Shown: piece after piece, positions 1 to 13,200 of the stretch
Layout: every line of letters starts with the position of its first letter
How positions within the stretch are numbered: the first letter of the stretch is position 1
Source: Owenia fusiformis
Lineage: Eukaryota > Annelida > Polychaeta > Sabellida > Oweniidae
Direction of reading: 5' to 3'
Assembly: GCA_903813345.2 (NCBI GenBank)
Contig: CAIIXF020000006.1
Location: forward strand, 4,859,096 to 4,923,095
DNA length: 64,000 nt
Program-made: the position numbers and the translations under genes
The notes under the pieces: model-generated
What the model saw: the letters and a program-made list of their open reading frames with translations, nothing else
The model's database searches: none
What the model was told of the DNA's origin: nothing

Positions 1-270
1 TACATTTTACCGTACGTACGTATTAAGCAAATGTGACTTCTATTTGCGTAAAACAGTGCTAAAATGTATCTAGTAAGAGCCAAAAAGAAAACAATTTTCT
101 ATATCACATACCCTCCCTTCACATGATATTGAAATCTTCTCTAATTCGTTTAAGTCCCCATCTCAAGTTTAAACCACTTTGGCTTATATTGTAGTCTTAC
201 CCAATGTTATCAAAGTGTGATATGTGAAACTTTTTTTTTAAATTCCAAAAAGTGGTTTTTGATAGACATT

Positions 271-757
271 GTTACGCGGTATATGGCATACATTCATGGT
301 TGCGCGGTATTTGTGATACGGGTGAATATGCCATACTCACCTGCGGCATGTGGCATATTCCGCAGGTGAGTATGCGATATTCCGCAGTGAATATGCGAGA
401 ATCGACTCTAAATGTAAAACTACGCTGTATTACCATTATAGTTAGTGCGTCGAGTACTAATATATGAATCCTGGATTGATTGAGTAAGTTTATTACGCGA
501 GATTGGTGACTGATACTTTTGCTAAGTTAATATATTCGATACACAGTACTGTTGATTCAGTAATCATTACAATAATTAATAACGTTTTACTATTTCGTTC
601 AATCGATGCAATTGACAATTGCGTACTTCCGTATCACGTTCTCATTGATTAGTTTGTATGCCATATACCGCAGGTGAATCTGTCATACACCGCAAGTGAA
701 TATGCCATATTCGTTGCGGAATATGACATATTTTTTGTATTGTGTTTACCGCGTAAC
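271..757. mobile_element. TIR element with GTTACGCGGTA ends
   Basis: Terminal inverted repeats GTTACGCGGTA (271-281) and TACCGCGTAAC (747-757) are flanked by AGACATT at 264-270 and 758-764, a 7-bp target duplication. The interior holds repeated TATGCCATATNCCGC motifs in both orientations. No transposase. Relatives lie at 37032-37866 and 41105-41225. Confidence 0.75.
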
Positions 758-1406
758 AGACATTTTGTTCCAAAATTTGTGAATTTAATTAAAACTAACT
801 TTTAGAGGTCACACATATATTTTAATTAGCCACAATTCATACCAATGCATAGCATTCATCCTCCCATGTTTTTTGCCGAAAAAATTAAGAAAATCGGTTC
901 ATAAATAAGCAAGAAACGAACTCATCAGTGCATGAAAATGGTTCCAAGAAAAATGCATTTCAAAATTTTAGTTCTCATAGAAACCAATGGTACAATGATA
1001 TCTAAAACATAATATATTCTTCCTTTTAACCTGGTTACCGCAGGTGAATCTGTCATACACCGCAAGTGAATATGCCATATTCGTTGCGGAATATGACATA
1101 TTTTTGTATCGTGTTTACCGCGTAACAGACATTTTGTTCCAAAATTTGTGAATCTAATTAAAACTAACTTTTAGAGGTCACACATATATTTTAATTAGCC
1201 ACAATTCATACCAATGCATAGCATTCATCCTCCCATGTTTTTTGCCGAAAAAATTAAGAAAATCGGTTCATAAATAAGCAAGAAATGAACTCATCAGTGC
1301 ATGAAAATGGTTCCAAGAAAAATGCATTTCAAAATTTTAGTTCTCATAGAAACCAATGGTACAATGATATCTAAAACATAATATATTCTTCCTTTTAACC
1401 TGGTTA
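667..1406. repeat. 370-bp tandem duplication
   Basis: Two copies (about 667-1036 and 1037-1406) differ at a handful of bases. Each contains the right end of the 271-757 element plus about 280 bp of flank, so duplication followed insertion. Confidence 0.85.
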
Positions 1407-3589
1407 GAGAATTAGCATTGGTTTATTATTGAAGTCTAGCATGTTTAGAAAAGATTGACATCTAAAAAAAAAAATTTCAAAATGTTTTTGTAACCTTAGT
1501 GTTTAGTTTCCAAAAATCTCTAAAATAACTTCATAACTTCATAAAGTCATGACAAATAGTAAATGAATGATAAAAAATATTTTCAACTTTAGACTTTAAC
1601 ACTTGAATGGAGACTTATTTCCCATCCCCTTAATTTTTGATAGCTCCAAATATTGATTTATCACTCCTCTCATGAAACAAAACAATTATAAATTCACGGG
1701 ACACTGTATTACATGTATTATTCCTCTTAAACTTTAGTGCTTTGGTGGAGACTTGTTTCCCCTCCCTCGTACACTAGTAGATTTTCAATATTTAATTTAC
1801 GGAGTTAGGTAGTGTAAGTCAAACTGGTTTCAGGATGGTTCTTCACTCATGTGATGATACACTAAATTTTATGACCTATTAATTATTTAGACGGACCATC
1901 GAGTTTAGGAAATCATAATTCCATTTTAATCCTCTCAACAAAAGATCCTCCTCTCTCTAAATATTTTAAATTATTGGACTTGTCTTTATTTCAGTGGTGT
2001 CAGATATTATTTTCTCATGATTCTAGAATCGACCATGCACTAATTACAAGTAACATTTTGTACATGTCGTCTGATTGCGTTGCATAATTCGCAAAAATAA
2101 CATTCTGAGTAGTACTCACCTGTCAGAAATCCCGATTTTTTATTGCTCATCCCGATTCATGTTCAAAACTCCTGATTCGTTTTCAGTAAAAACTCCAGAT
2201 TTTTCTAATAAATGATACCCTCCCGAGTTTCGTTAAAAATTCCAGATTTGTCAATGCTCTCGCAAAAAATGAAAGTAAACAACAGGTTTTGTGATAAAAC
2301 AAAATACAGTAGCTAACTACACATACAAAATACACTTGTAAAGCTCTTTCATCTTCTCTTAATTGTATTATTCTAGACCAGTACAAGATACAATACAGCA
2401 AGGGCGTTTTAGAAGTAATCGTGCTTATGGTACATTTTCTCCATTGCCCCCCATATGTCCTGTTTGAGCATACACTATTAAAGATACGTTCTAAAGAACT
2501 CGAACAATGGTGATAATAGGTCAAAACAAGAAACCTCCAATTTTTCTCCTAATTCAATAACAATCAGTGACTGCGCATTTCAACAATTTTAAGTCAAACT
2601 TTAAAATATATTTTGGTCCCAAGCTGTGAGAAGCGCTTCTCTCAGCTGGGGACCCAAACGCCGCTAAAACGAGGGACTCTGTATAATAATATAGTACCAA
2701 CAGAAAGGTATTTTTGTTGTCCTTTGAATGGAACAAGTTTGAAGAAAAACGATGCAGTGTGAGACTCACAATCCTTGATTTTCAAACACCTGGTACGGGC
2801 CTCCCTTTCCCATATCACGTACAATTTGCAACTGTTGAAGTCCAGTGTCGAAGCAAACGTCAGATATATTATATCTATTTTATGGTTCAGACAAACAATC
2901 AATAATTTTCACATCAACAACATAAAACGCTATCTTGAAAGCGGTAATGTACGACCGCCCGTATAACAGGTCTTCACCTGGTTCACCTGATGCGTATGAA
3001 CATTTTACAGATATTACATATGATACGCAATTTGATTTTCTCCATTTTCCGATAATCTATAGACCTTTGTTTCACAAATTAATATAATTTGCACAATAAT
3101 ATTTTGAATTTGATTTTTAAATGCATGGTCATTATGTTGTTCTGTGTTATGTTGTAGACTTAACGGTTGAAATAGTTGCTTTGGATTGAAAATTAATATT
3201 TAAAATCAGCTTTGGTCTCGGTAATAATTGAGAGCCTACTAAAATTACAATATTAATAATTCTGTACTATTATATTTTTCCAAAATGTGTATAATAGAAT
3301 CCTAGGCCACAATATAAATATATTGCACACAGTTACGGATTAACATGTGATTTATCTTCTTATCCCTATTGCGAGAATCCACCTTTGCTGTGTATTGACA
3401 CTTCCTAGTAATTTATTTCATGTGTTTATTTCCATTAATATAGTTCAATAATTTACGAAATGCAATCGTTAAATTTGAGTAAAATGTTTTTAAATCTTTT
3501 TCCGTATACACGCAAATAATTCAAACTGTAATTACCGGAGATACTGAGTTACCACACCTTCTATATTACCATATAAACGGTTATCATAC
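1407..3589. other. No gene seen
   Basis: AT-rich sequence without a supported exon. The open frames here lack splice context or a recognisable domain. A palindrome at about 2611-2656 has arms built on GGTCCC, AGCTG and GAGAAGC around AGCGCT. Confidence 0.5.
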
Positions 3590-3654
3590 CTCGTACTGTC
3601 TTAGTTTTTCCTAGTGATTGTTTCCATACTGTCCAAGTACCAGGACCTCCATTA
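3590..3654 (-). pseudogene. Internally deleted TSP1 exon
   Basis: It has the TTTAG acceptor and reads VNGGPGTWTVWKQ, then jumps to unrelated codons and a GTATGATAAC donor. At 65 bp it has lost about 109 bp of the 174-bp exon and would shift the frame if spliced in. Confidence 0.7.
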
Positions 3655-3794
3655 ACTAAAAAAAAATTAGCATTGGTTAAGGAACAAATGCAGTTTCTTA
3701 TTAGAAAAGCTGCAGATAGTGTAACAATATACTGTACTCGTGCATTTCAAATGGCTTATTGTCATACCAGGGCATTCTTGAATCTTATGGGATA

Positions 3795-3897
3795 CTGTAA
3801 AACGGGTATTGTTAGCGAGGGGTAATTGTTAGCGATCGCTATAGTTTCGCTAAAAATTCAATTCGCTAAAATAAACCAGGGTTAAAATAAACCGGGC
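3795..3897. mobile_element. 5' half of the CTGTAAAACGGGTA MITE
   Basis: Identical in start and insertion site to the full copy at 6335, then breaks at ACCGGGC into array sequence. The 3' half and the adjacent array stretch were deleted. Confidence 0.8.
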
Positions 3898-4030
3898 AGT
3901 GTAACAATATGCTCGTGCATTTCAAATGGTTTATTGTCATACCAGGGCATTCTTGAACCTTACAGGATATCTTCTCTGTTAAATCATAAATGTTGCATTC
4001 ATTTGCATTTCCAATGGTTAATTGTCATAC

Positions 4031-4204
4031 CAGGACACTCTTGAACTTTACAGGATATCCTTTCTGTCAAATCAGGGGCATTGCATTCATCTCCTCCGTA
4101 AGCTGGAGCAGGATTATTGCACTCTCTGGTGCGTATTTTCTCTCCATCTCCACACGTGGTAGAACATTGTTCCCATGCTGTCCAAGTACCAGGACCTCCG
4201 TTAA
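4031..4204 (-). CDS. TSP1 exon 31 (a subtype, last intact copy)
   Basis: Reads CNAPDLTERISCKVQECP. Beyond its donor come a relic, a truncated MITE and a broken exon, so this is the last usable TSP1 exon in the window. Confidence 0.88.
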
Positions 4205-7200
4205 CTACAAAAATTACCATTGGTTAAGGAACAAATGCTGTTGCTTATTAGAAAAAGTGCAGGCAGTGTTACAATATGCTCATGCATTTCAAATGTTTTA
4301 TTGTCATACCAGGGCGTTCTTATACCTTACAGGATATCTTCTCTGTTTTATCATATACATTGCATTCATCTGCATTTCCAATGGTAAATTGTCATACCAG
4401 TACACTCTTGAACTTTACAGTATATTCTCTCTGTCAAATCAGTGGCATTGCATTCATCTCCTCCGTAAGCTTGAGCGGGATTATTGCACTCTCTGGTGCG
4501 GATTTTCTCTCCATCTCCACATGTGGTAGAACATTGTTCCCATGCTGTCCAAGGACCAGGACCTCCGTTAACTAAAAAACAATAAGCATTGGTTAAGGAA
4601 CAAATGCTGTTGCTTATTAGGAAAGGTGCAGGCAGTTCTACAATATAATGGTTTACTGTCATACCAGGGCATTCTTGAACTTTACAGGATATTTTATCTG
4701 TTTAATCCTATACATTGCATTCATCTGCATTTTCAATGATTAATTGTCATACCAGGACACTCTTGAATTTTACAGGATACCCTCTCTGTCAAATGAGTGG
4801 CATTGCATACTCCTCCTCCGTAAGCTGGAGCAGGATCATTGCACTCTCTAGTGCGGATTTTCTCTCCATCTCCACATGTGGTAGAACATTGTTCCCATGC
4901 TGTCCAAGTACCAGGACCTCCGTTAACTACAAAGATTACCATTGGTTAAAGTGTGCGCCTGACCCGGCTACGTATAGCACAGAGTTTATACTGGCGGATT
5001 AGACTAGTTCATTTTTTATATGTGTGTGAAAGCTTTCTCTTATTTGCGTTTTTTCGTTTAGTACGGTTTTGTTATAATTGCCGAGGTCATATAACCGGGA
5101 TGAAACAATGATTATCGTTGACTGCCCACACACAAAACATACGTTGAGTGAACAGTGTTATTACAAACAACAGGCTTTAGAATACAAAGCCCAGTAGTGT
5201 GATAATAAGCTGTACACTACCACTGCTGCATGTACATATTAGTAGGGCTCCCAAAGAGTGGATAGGGAGGTTGTGTTTGTCACTTTTAAATTTTACATTT
5301 CAAAATTGTCATTTTACATGTCATAATTTGTTGGTTTCATTCGTTTAGCCAATCAAAACATTGTAAAACAATAAATTGTCTGTTACGTACAAACAATTTT
5401 GTTCAGTTTTGATTAGTTGTCAGAATAAAGTTACGTTCATCTGAATCCATGTATCAAAACAAAAATCTTATTTTCACTTCAAAATACTTCAGTGAGATAA
5501 TGCTCGGAATTGTCACATGCAATAACTTATTGTCGTATTCGTTATTTTATCTTCTCGATAGTAGCATTTAGTCGCACATTTGATGCCAGGTCACCTTGTC
5601 GCGTACCTCTTGGGGAGCCCCACATTTATGTGTGTACTCATGGAAGTAAATTCCCCGGTGTAGCCGAGAGCCACAAACTTTTCAACAGCTTCGAAATGGC
5701 CAATTTCTCTCATATATACTCTAAATATTTTATTATTTAGCACCTACAAAGTATTGCTAATAACCATATGTAATTTCAATAAGGAAATTTATCTGGCTAC
5801 ATGTAAATTCAATATCAACACTAGCTGTTCTCTCAACACGCCCTGGCTTACCTTGTGGTGACAAACCCTGGATTTTCGCTATTTATAGTTTATCAACACC
5901 TGGACGCATGCGCATTTTATAGTTTATCGGGCACTTTAAGGAACAAATGCTGTTACGTTATTAGGAAAGGTGCAGGTAGTGTTATAATTAATATGCTCAT
6001 GCATTTCCAATGGTGTATTGTCATACCAGGGCATTCTTGAACTTTACAGGACATCTGCTCTATTAAATCATATGCATTGCATTCATCTCCACCATAAGCT
6101 GGTACAGGGTTGTTACATTCTCTGGTGCGCAGTTTTTCCCCATCTCCACACGTAGTAGAACATTGTTTCCATGCTGTCCAAGTACCAGGACCCCCGTTAA
6201 CTAAAAATCAATAAGCATTTGTTAAGGAACAAATGCAGTTTCTTATTAGGAAAGCTGCAGATAGTGTAACAATATGCTCGTGCATTTCAAATGGCTTATT
6301 GTCATACCAGGGCATTCTTGAATCTTATGGGATACTGTAAAACGGGTATTGTTAGCGAGGGGAAATTGTTAGCGATTGTTAGCAATCGCTATAGTTTCGC
6401 TAAAAATTCAATTCGCTAAAATAAACCAGGGTTAAAATAAACCGGGCGCTAAAATTTGCAAATTCCCGGGAAACTACATGAATACTAGTATTTAAGGAGC
6501 TTTTCGTTCCCGTGATGAGTCAGATGAGATTAGTTTGGACCGAAAAATCAACGATTTTAAATGCTAATTTGATTTTTTAAAGATTAATATTCATTTCGCT
6601 AAAATTTCCCTCGCTAAACCCCCTAAAATTGAAAAATCGCTAAAATTTCCCGGTGTCAAAATTACCCGTTTTACAGTATCTTCTCTGTTAAATCATAAAT
6701 GTTGCATTCATTTGCATTTCCAATGGTTGATTGTCATACCAGGACACTCTTGAACTTTACAGGATATCCTCTCTGTCAAATCAGGGGCATTGCATTCATC
6801 TCCTCCGTAAGCTGGAGCGGGATTATTGCACTCTCTGGTGCGTATTTTTTCTCCATTTCCACACGTGGTAGAACATTGTTCCCATGCTGTCCAAGTACCA
6901 GGACCTCCGTTAACTACAAAAATTGCCATTGGTTAAGGAACAAATGCTGTTGCTTATTAGAAAAATGGCAGGCAGTGTTACAATATGCTCATGCATTTCA
7001 AATGTTTTATTGTCATACCAGGGCATTCTTAAACCTTACAGGATATCTTCTCTGTTTAATCATATACATTGCATTCATCTGCATTTCCAATGGTAAATTG
7101 TCATACCAGGACACTTTTGAACTTTACAGGATATCCTCTCTGTCAAATCAGTGGCATTGCATTCATCTCCTCCGTAAGCTTGAGCAGGATTATTGCACTC

Positions 7201-10200
7201 TCTGGTGCGGATTTTCTCTCCATCTCCACATGTGGTAGAACATTGTTCCCATGCTGTCCAAGTACCAGGACCTCCGTAAACTAAATAAAAAACAATAAGC
7301 ATTGGTTAAGGAACAAATGCTGTTGCTTATTAGGAAAGGTGCAGGCAGTGTAACAATATAATGGTTTACTGTCATACCAGGGCGTTCTTGAATTTTACAG
7401 GATATTTTATCTGTTTAATCCTATACATTGCATTCATCTGCATTTCCAATGATTAATTGTCATACCAGGACACTCTTGAATTTTACAGGATACCCTCTCT
7501 GTCAAATGAGTGGCATTGCATACTTCTCCTCCGTAAGCTGGAGCAGGATCATTGCACTCTCTGGTGCGGATTTTCTCTCCATCTCCACATGTGGTAGAAC
7601 ATTGTTCCCATGCTGTCCAAGTACCAGGACCTCCGTTAACTACAAAGATTACCATTGGTTAAGGAACAAATGCTGTTACGTTATTGGGAAAGGTGCAGGT
7701 AGTGTTATAATTAATATGCTCATGCATTTCCAATGGTGTATTGTCATACCAGGGCATTCTTGAACTTTACAGGACATCTGCTCTGTTAAATCATATGCAT
7801 TGCATTCATCTCCACCGTAAGCTGGTACAGGGTTGTTACATTCTCTGGTGCGGAGTTTCTCCCCATCTCCACACGTAGTAGAACATTGTTTCCATGCTGT
7901 CCAAGTACCAGGACCCCCATTAACTAAAAATCAATGAGCATTTGTTAAGGAACAAATGCAGTTTCTTAATAGGAAAGCTGCAGATAGTGTAACAATATGC
8001 TCGTGCATTTCAAATGGTTTATTGTCATACTAGGGCATTCTTGAATCTTATGGGATATCTTCTCTGTTAAATCATAAATATTGCATTCATTTGCATTTCC
8101 AATGGTTAATTGTCATACCAGGACACTCTTGAACTTTACAGGATATCCTCTCTGTCAAATCAGGGGCATTGCATTCATCTCCTCCGTAAGCTGGAGCGGG
8201 ATTATTGCACTCTCTGGTGCGTATTTTCTCTCCATCTCCACACTTGGTAGAACATTGTTCCCATGCTGTCCAAGTACCAGGACCTCCGTTAACTACAAAA
8301 AATTACCATTGGTTAAGTAACAAATGCTGTTGCTTATTAGAAAAAGTGCAGGCAGTGTTACAATATGCTCATGCATTTCAAATGTTTTATTGTCATACCA
8401 GGGCATTCTTAAACCTTACAGGATATCTTCTCTGTTTAATCATATACATTGCATTCATCTGTATTTCCAATGGTAAATTGTCATACCAGGACACTCTTGA
8501 ACTTTACAGGATATCCTCTCTGTCAAATCAGTGGCATTGCATTCATCTCCTCCGTAAGCATGAGCAGGATTATTGCACTCTCTGGTGCGGATTTTCTCTC
8601 CATCTCCACATGTGGTAGAACATTGTTCCCATGCTGTCCAAGTACCAGGACCTCCCTTAACTAAAAAACAATTAGCATTGGTTAAGGAACAAATGCTGTT
8701 GCTTATTAGGAAAAGTGCAGGCAGTGTTACAATATAATGGTTTACTGTCATACCAGGGCATTCCTGAACTTTACAGGATATTTTATCTGTTTAATCATAT
8801 ACATTGCATTCATCTGCATTTCCAATGATTAATTGTCATACCAGGACACTCTTGAACTTTACAAGATATCCTCTCTGTCAAATCAGTGGCATTGCATACT
8901 TTTCCTCCGTAAGCTGGAGCAGGATCATTGCACTCTCTGGTGCGGATTTTCTCTCCATCTCCACATGTGGTAGAACATTGTTCCCATGCTGTCCAAGTAC
9001 CAGGACCTCCGTTAACTACAAAAGATTACCATTGGTTAAGGAACAAATGCTGTTACGTTATTAGGAAAGGTGCAGGTGGTGTTATAATTAATATGCTCAT
9101 GCATTTCCAATGGTGTATTGTCATACCAGGGCATTCCTGAACTTTACAGGACAACTGCTCTGTTAAATCATATGCATTGCATTCATCTCCACCGTAAGCT
9201 GGTACAGGGTTGTTACATTCTCTGCTGCGGAGTTTCTCCCCATCTCCACACGTAGTAGAACATTGTTTCCATGCTGTCCAAGTACCAGGACCCCCGTTAA
9301 CTAAAAATCAATAAGCATTTGTTAAGGAACAAATGCAATTTCTTATTAGGAAAGCTGCAGATAGTGTAACAATATGCTCGTGCATTTCAAATGGTTTATT
9401 GTCATACCAGGGCATTCTTGAATCTTATGGGATATCCTCTCTGTTAAATCATAAATATTGCATTCATTTGCATTTCCAATGGTTAATTGTCATACCAGGA
9501 CACCCTTGAACTTTACAGGATATCCTCTCTGTCAAATCAGGGGCATTGCATTGATCTCCTCCGTAAGCTGGAGCGGGATTATTGCACTCTCTGGTGCGTA
9601 TTTTCTCTCCATCTCCACACGTGGTAGAACATTGTTCCCATGCTGTCCAAGTACCAGGACCTCCGTTAACTACAAAAGATTACCATTGGTAAAGGAACAA
9701 ATGCTGTTACGTTATTAGGAAAGGTGCAGGTAGTGTTATAATTAATATGCTCATGCATTTCCAATGGTGTATTGTCATACCAGGGCATTCTTGAACTTTA
9801 CAGGACAACTGCTCTGTTAAATCATATGAATTGCATTCATCTCCACCGTAAGCTGGTACAGGGTTGTTACATTCTCTGGTGCGGAGTTTCTCCCCATCTC
9901 CACACGTAGTAGAACATTGTTTCCATGCTGTCCAAGTACCAGGACCCCCGTTAACTAAAAATCAATAAGCATTTGTTAAGGAACAAATGCAATTTCTTAT
10001 TAGGAAAGCTGCAGATAGTGTAACAATATGCTCGTGCATTTCAAATGGTTTATTGTCATACCAGGGCATTCTTGAATCTTATGGGATATCTTCTCTGTTA
10101 AATCATAAATATTGCATTCATTTGCATTTCGGATGGTTAATTGTCATACCAGGACACTCTTGAACTTTACAGGATATCCTCTCTGTCAAATCAGGGGCAT

Positions 10201-13200
10201 TGCATTCATCTCCTCCGTAAGCTGGAGCGGGATTATTGCACTCTCTGGTGCGTATTTTCTCTCCATCTCCACACGTGGTAGAACATTGTTCCCATGCTGT
10301 CCAAGAACCGGGACCTCCGTTAACTACAAAAAATTACCATTGGTTAAGTAAGAAATGCTGTTGCTTATTAGAAAAAGTGCAGGCAGTGTTACAATATGCT
10401 CATGCATTTCAAATGTTTTATTGTCATACCAGGGCATTCTTAAACCTTACAGGATATCTTCTCTGTTTAATCATATACATTGCATTCATCTGTATTTCCA
10501 ATGGTACATTGTCATACCAGGACACTCTTGAACTTTACAGGATATCCTCTCTGTCAAATCAGTGGCATTGCATTCATCTCCTCCGTAAGCTGGAGCAGGA
10601 TTATTGCACTCTCTGGTGCGGATTTTCTCTCCATCTCCACATGTGGTAGAACATTGTTCCCATGCTGTCCAAGTACCAGGACCTCCCTTAACTAAAAATC
10701 AATTAGCATTGGTTAAGGAACAAATGCTGTTGTTTATTAGGAAAAGTGCAGGCAGTGTTACAATATAATGATTTACTGTCATACCAGGACATTCTTGAAC
10801 TTTACAGGATATTTTATCTGTTTAATCACATACATTGCATTCATCTGCATTTCCAATGATTAATTGCCATACCAGGACACTCTTGAACTTTACAAGATAT
10901 CCTCTCTGTCAAATCAGTGGCATTGCATACTTTTCCTCCGTAAGCTGGAGCAGGATCATTGCAATCTCTGCTGCGGATTTTCTCTCCATCTCCACATGTG
11001 GTAGAACATTGTTCCCATGCTGTCCAAGTACCAGGACCTCCGTTAACTACAAAAGATTACCATTGGTTAAGGAACAAATACTGGTACATTATTAGGAAAG
11101 GTGCAGGTAGTGTTTTAATTAATATGCTCATGCATTTCCAATGGTGTATTGTCATACCAGGGCATTCTTGAACTTTACAGGACAACTGCTCTGTTAAATC
11201 ATATGCATTGCATTCATCTCCACCGTAAGCTGGTACAGGGTTGTTACATTCTCTGTTGCGGAGTTTCTCCCCATCTCCACACGTAGTAGAACATTGTTTC
11301 CATGCTGTCCAAGTACCAGGCCCCCCGTTAACTAAAAATCAATAAACATTTGTTAAGGAACAAATGCAGTTTCTTATTAGGAAAGCTGCAGATAGTGTAA
11401 CAATATGCTCAGGCATTTCAAATGGTTTATTGTCATACCAGGGCATTCTTGAATCTTATGGGATATCTTCTCTGTTAAATCATAAATATTGCATTCATTT
11501 GCATTTCCAATGGTTAATTGTCATACCAGGACACTCTTGAACTTTACAGGATATACTCTCTGTCAAATCAGGGGCATTGCATTCATCTCCTCCGTAAGCG
11601 GGAGCGGGATTATTGCACTCTCTGGTGCGTATATTCTCTCCATCGCCACACGTGGTAGAACATTGTTCCCATGCTGTCCAAGTACCAGGACCTCCGTTAA
11701 CTACAAAAATTACCATTGGTTAAGTAACAAATGCTGTTGCTTATTAGAAAAAGTGCAGGCAGTGTTACAATATGCTCATGCATTTCAAATTGTGTTTTCG
11801 TCATACAAGGGCATTCTTAAACCTTACAGGATATCTTCTCTGTTTAATCATATACATTGCATTCATCTGTACTTCCAATGGTAAATTGTCATACCAGGAC
11901 ACTCTTGAACTTTACAGGATATCCTCTCTGTCAAATCAGTGGCATTGCATTCATCTCCTCCGTAAGCTGGAGCAGGATTATTGCACTCTCTGGTGCGGAT
12001 TTTCTCTCCATCTCCACATGTGGTAGAACATTGTTCCCATGCTGTCCAAGTACCAGGACCTCCCTTAACTAAAAAACAATTAGCATTGGTTAAGGAAAAA
12101 TGCTACACGTTCTTAACATAATATTCCCCAAGATAAATCGCTTTTCGTTTGTAATCTTAGAAAAAATGATGATGGACAGCATGACCAAATTATTGTGAGT
12201 GAATGAAAAATGATTCTCATGCCTCGTTTCAATGAATACGCAATAGTCTACAAGCGTCTACGGGAAAGTATATGCTATATTACATGTATTATTATACATT
12301 TAAAGATTCCCGATACTGACATCCTCCTAAGCAGGTTTCCAGAATCCGTACCTCCTTCCTCCCCCTGCTATAACCAATTTGGAAGCGCCTGATTTAACTG
12401 AATCACGTGATCTAATTATGCCCAATGACTTATACATGATTTCTGCCGTAGTGTTGCGACAGCCAATCAGATTGCAAGTTCTTAATCGGGGAAATGGTAA
12501 CTGCTTATCGCAGGGGGTAAAAAGAAAGAATATATTCTGGATTTTGAAGCCCTGTGATCGGAGGATGCAATACTGAATTTTCATACCAGGGCATTCTTGA
12601 ATTTTACAGGACATCTTTTCTATCAAATCATCGGCAATGCATTCATCACCACCGTAAGCTGGAGCAGGGTTATTGCATTCCCTGGTGCGGATTTTCTCTC
12701 CAACTCCACACGTGGTAGAACATTGTTCCCATGCTGTCCAAGAACCAGGACCTCCGTTTACTAAAAAAACAATTACCAGTGGTTAAGAAACAAATTTTGT
12801 TGTGTTATTAGGAAAGATGCAGGTTGTGTTATAATTAATATGCTCATGCATTTCCAATGGTGTATAGTCATACCAGGGCATTCTTGAACTTTACAGGACA
12901 TTTGCTCTGTTAAATCATATGCATTGCATTCATCTCCACCGTAAGCTGGTACAGGGTTGTTACAATCTCTGGTGCGGAGTTTCTCCCCATCTCCACACGT
13001 AGTGGAACATTGTTCCCATGCTGTCCAAGTACCAGGACCCCCATTAACTAAAAATCAATTAGCATTGGTTAAGGAACAAATGCTGTTTCTAATTAGGAAA
13101 GGTGCAGACAGTGTTACAATAGCTCGTGTATTTCAAATGGTTTATTGTCATACTGTCACATTATATGTACAGGTCCTTTAAGTCATCACATAATATATAT

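Larger units (their letters stand above)
4031..12068. repeat. Higher-order repeat of four TSP1 exons, period about 1,377 bp
   Basis: Successive a-type exons start at 4031, 6740, 8119, 9496, 10150 and 11527. Spacing is 1379, 1377, 654 (two exons lost) and 1377. The first interval (2709) becomes 1375 after removing the 986-bp and 342-bp insertions with their target duplications. Unit order in transcription is q-c-b-a. Confidence 0.9.

Noticed and set aside
2183-2524. 113-codon minus frame considered as a terminal membrane exon of the TSP1 gene
   Set aside because: An AG lies before GGQWRKC but there is no convincing transmembrane helix, phase match or homology.
3990-12072. Long plus-strand open frames over the TSP1 array (up to 179 codons, repeating HSSAFPMVNCHTRTLLNF)
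   Set aside because: They are the antisense of the TSP1 exons and recur only because the exons do. No domain, and they cross minus-strand splice sites.
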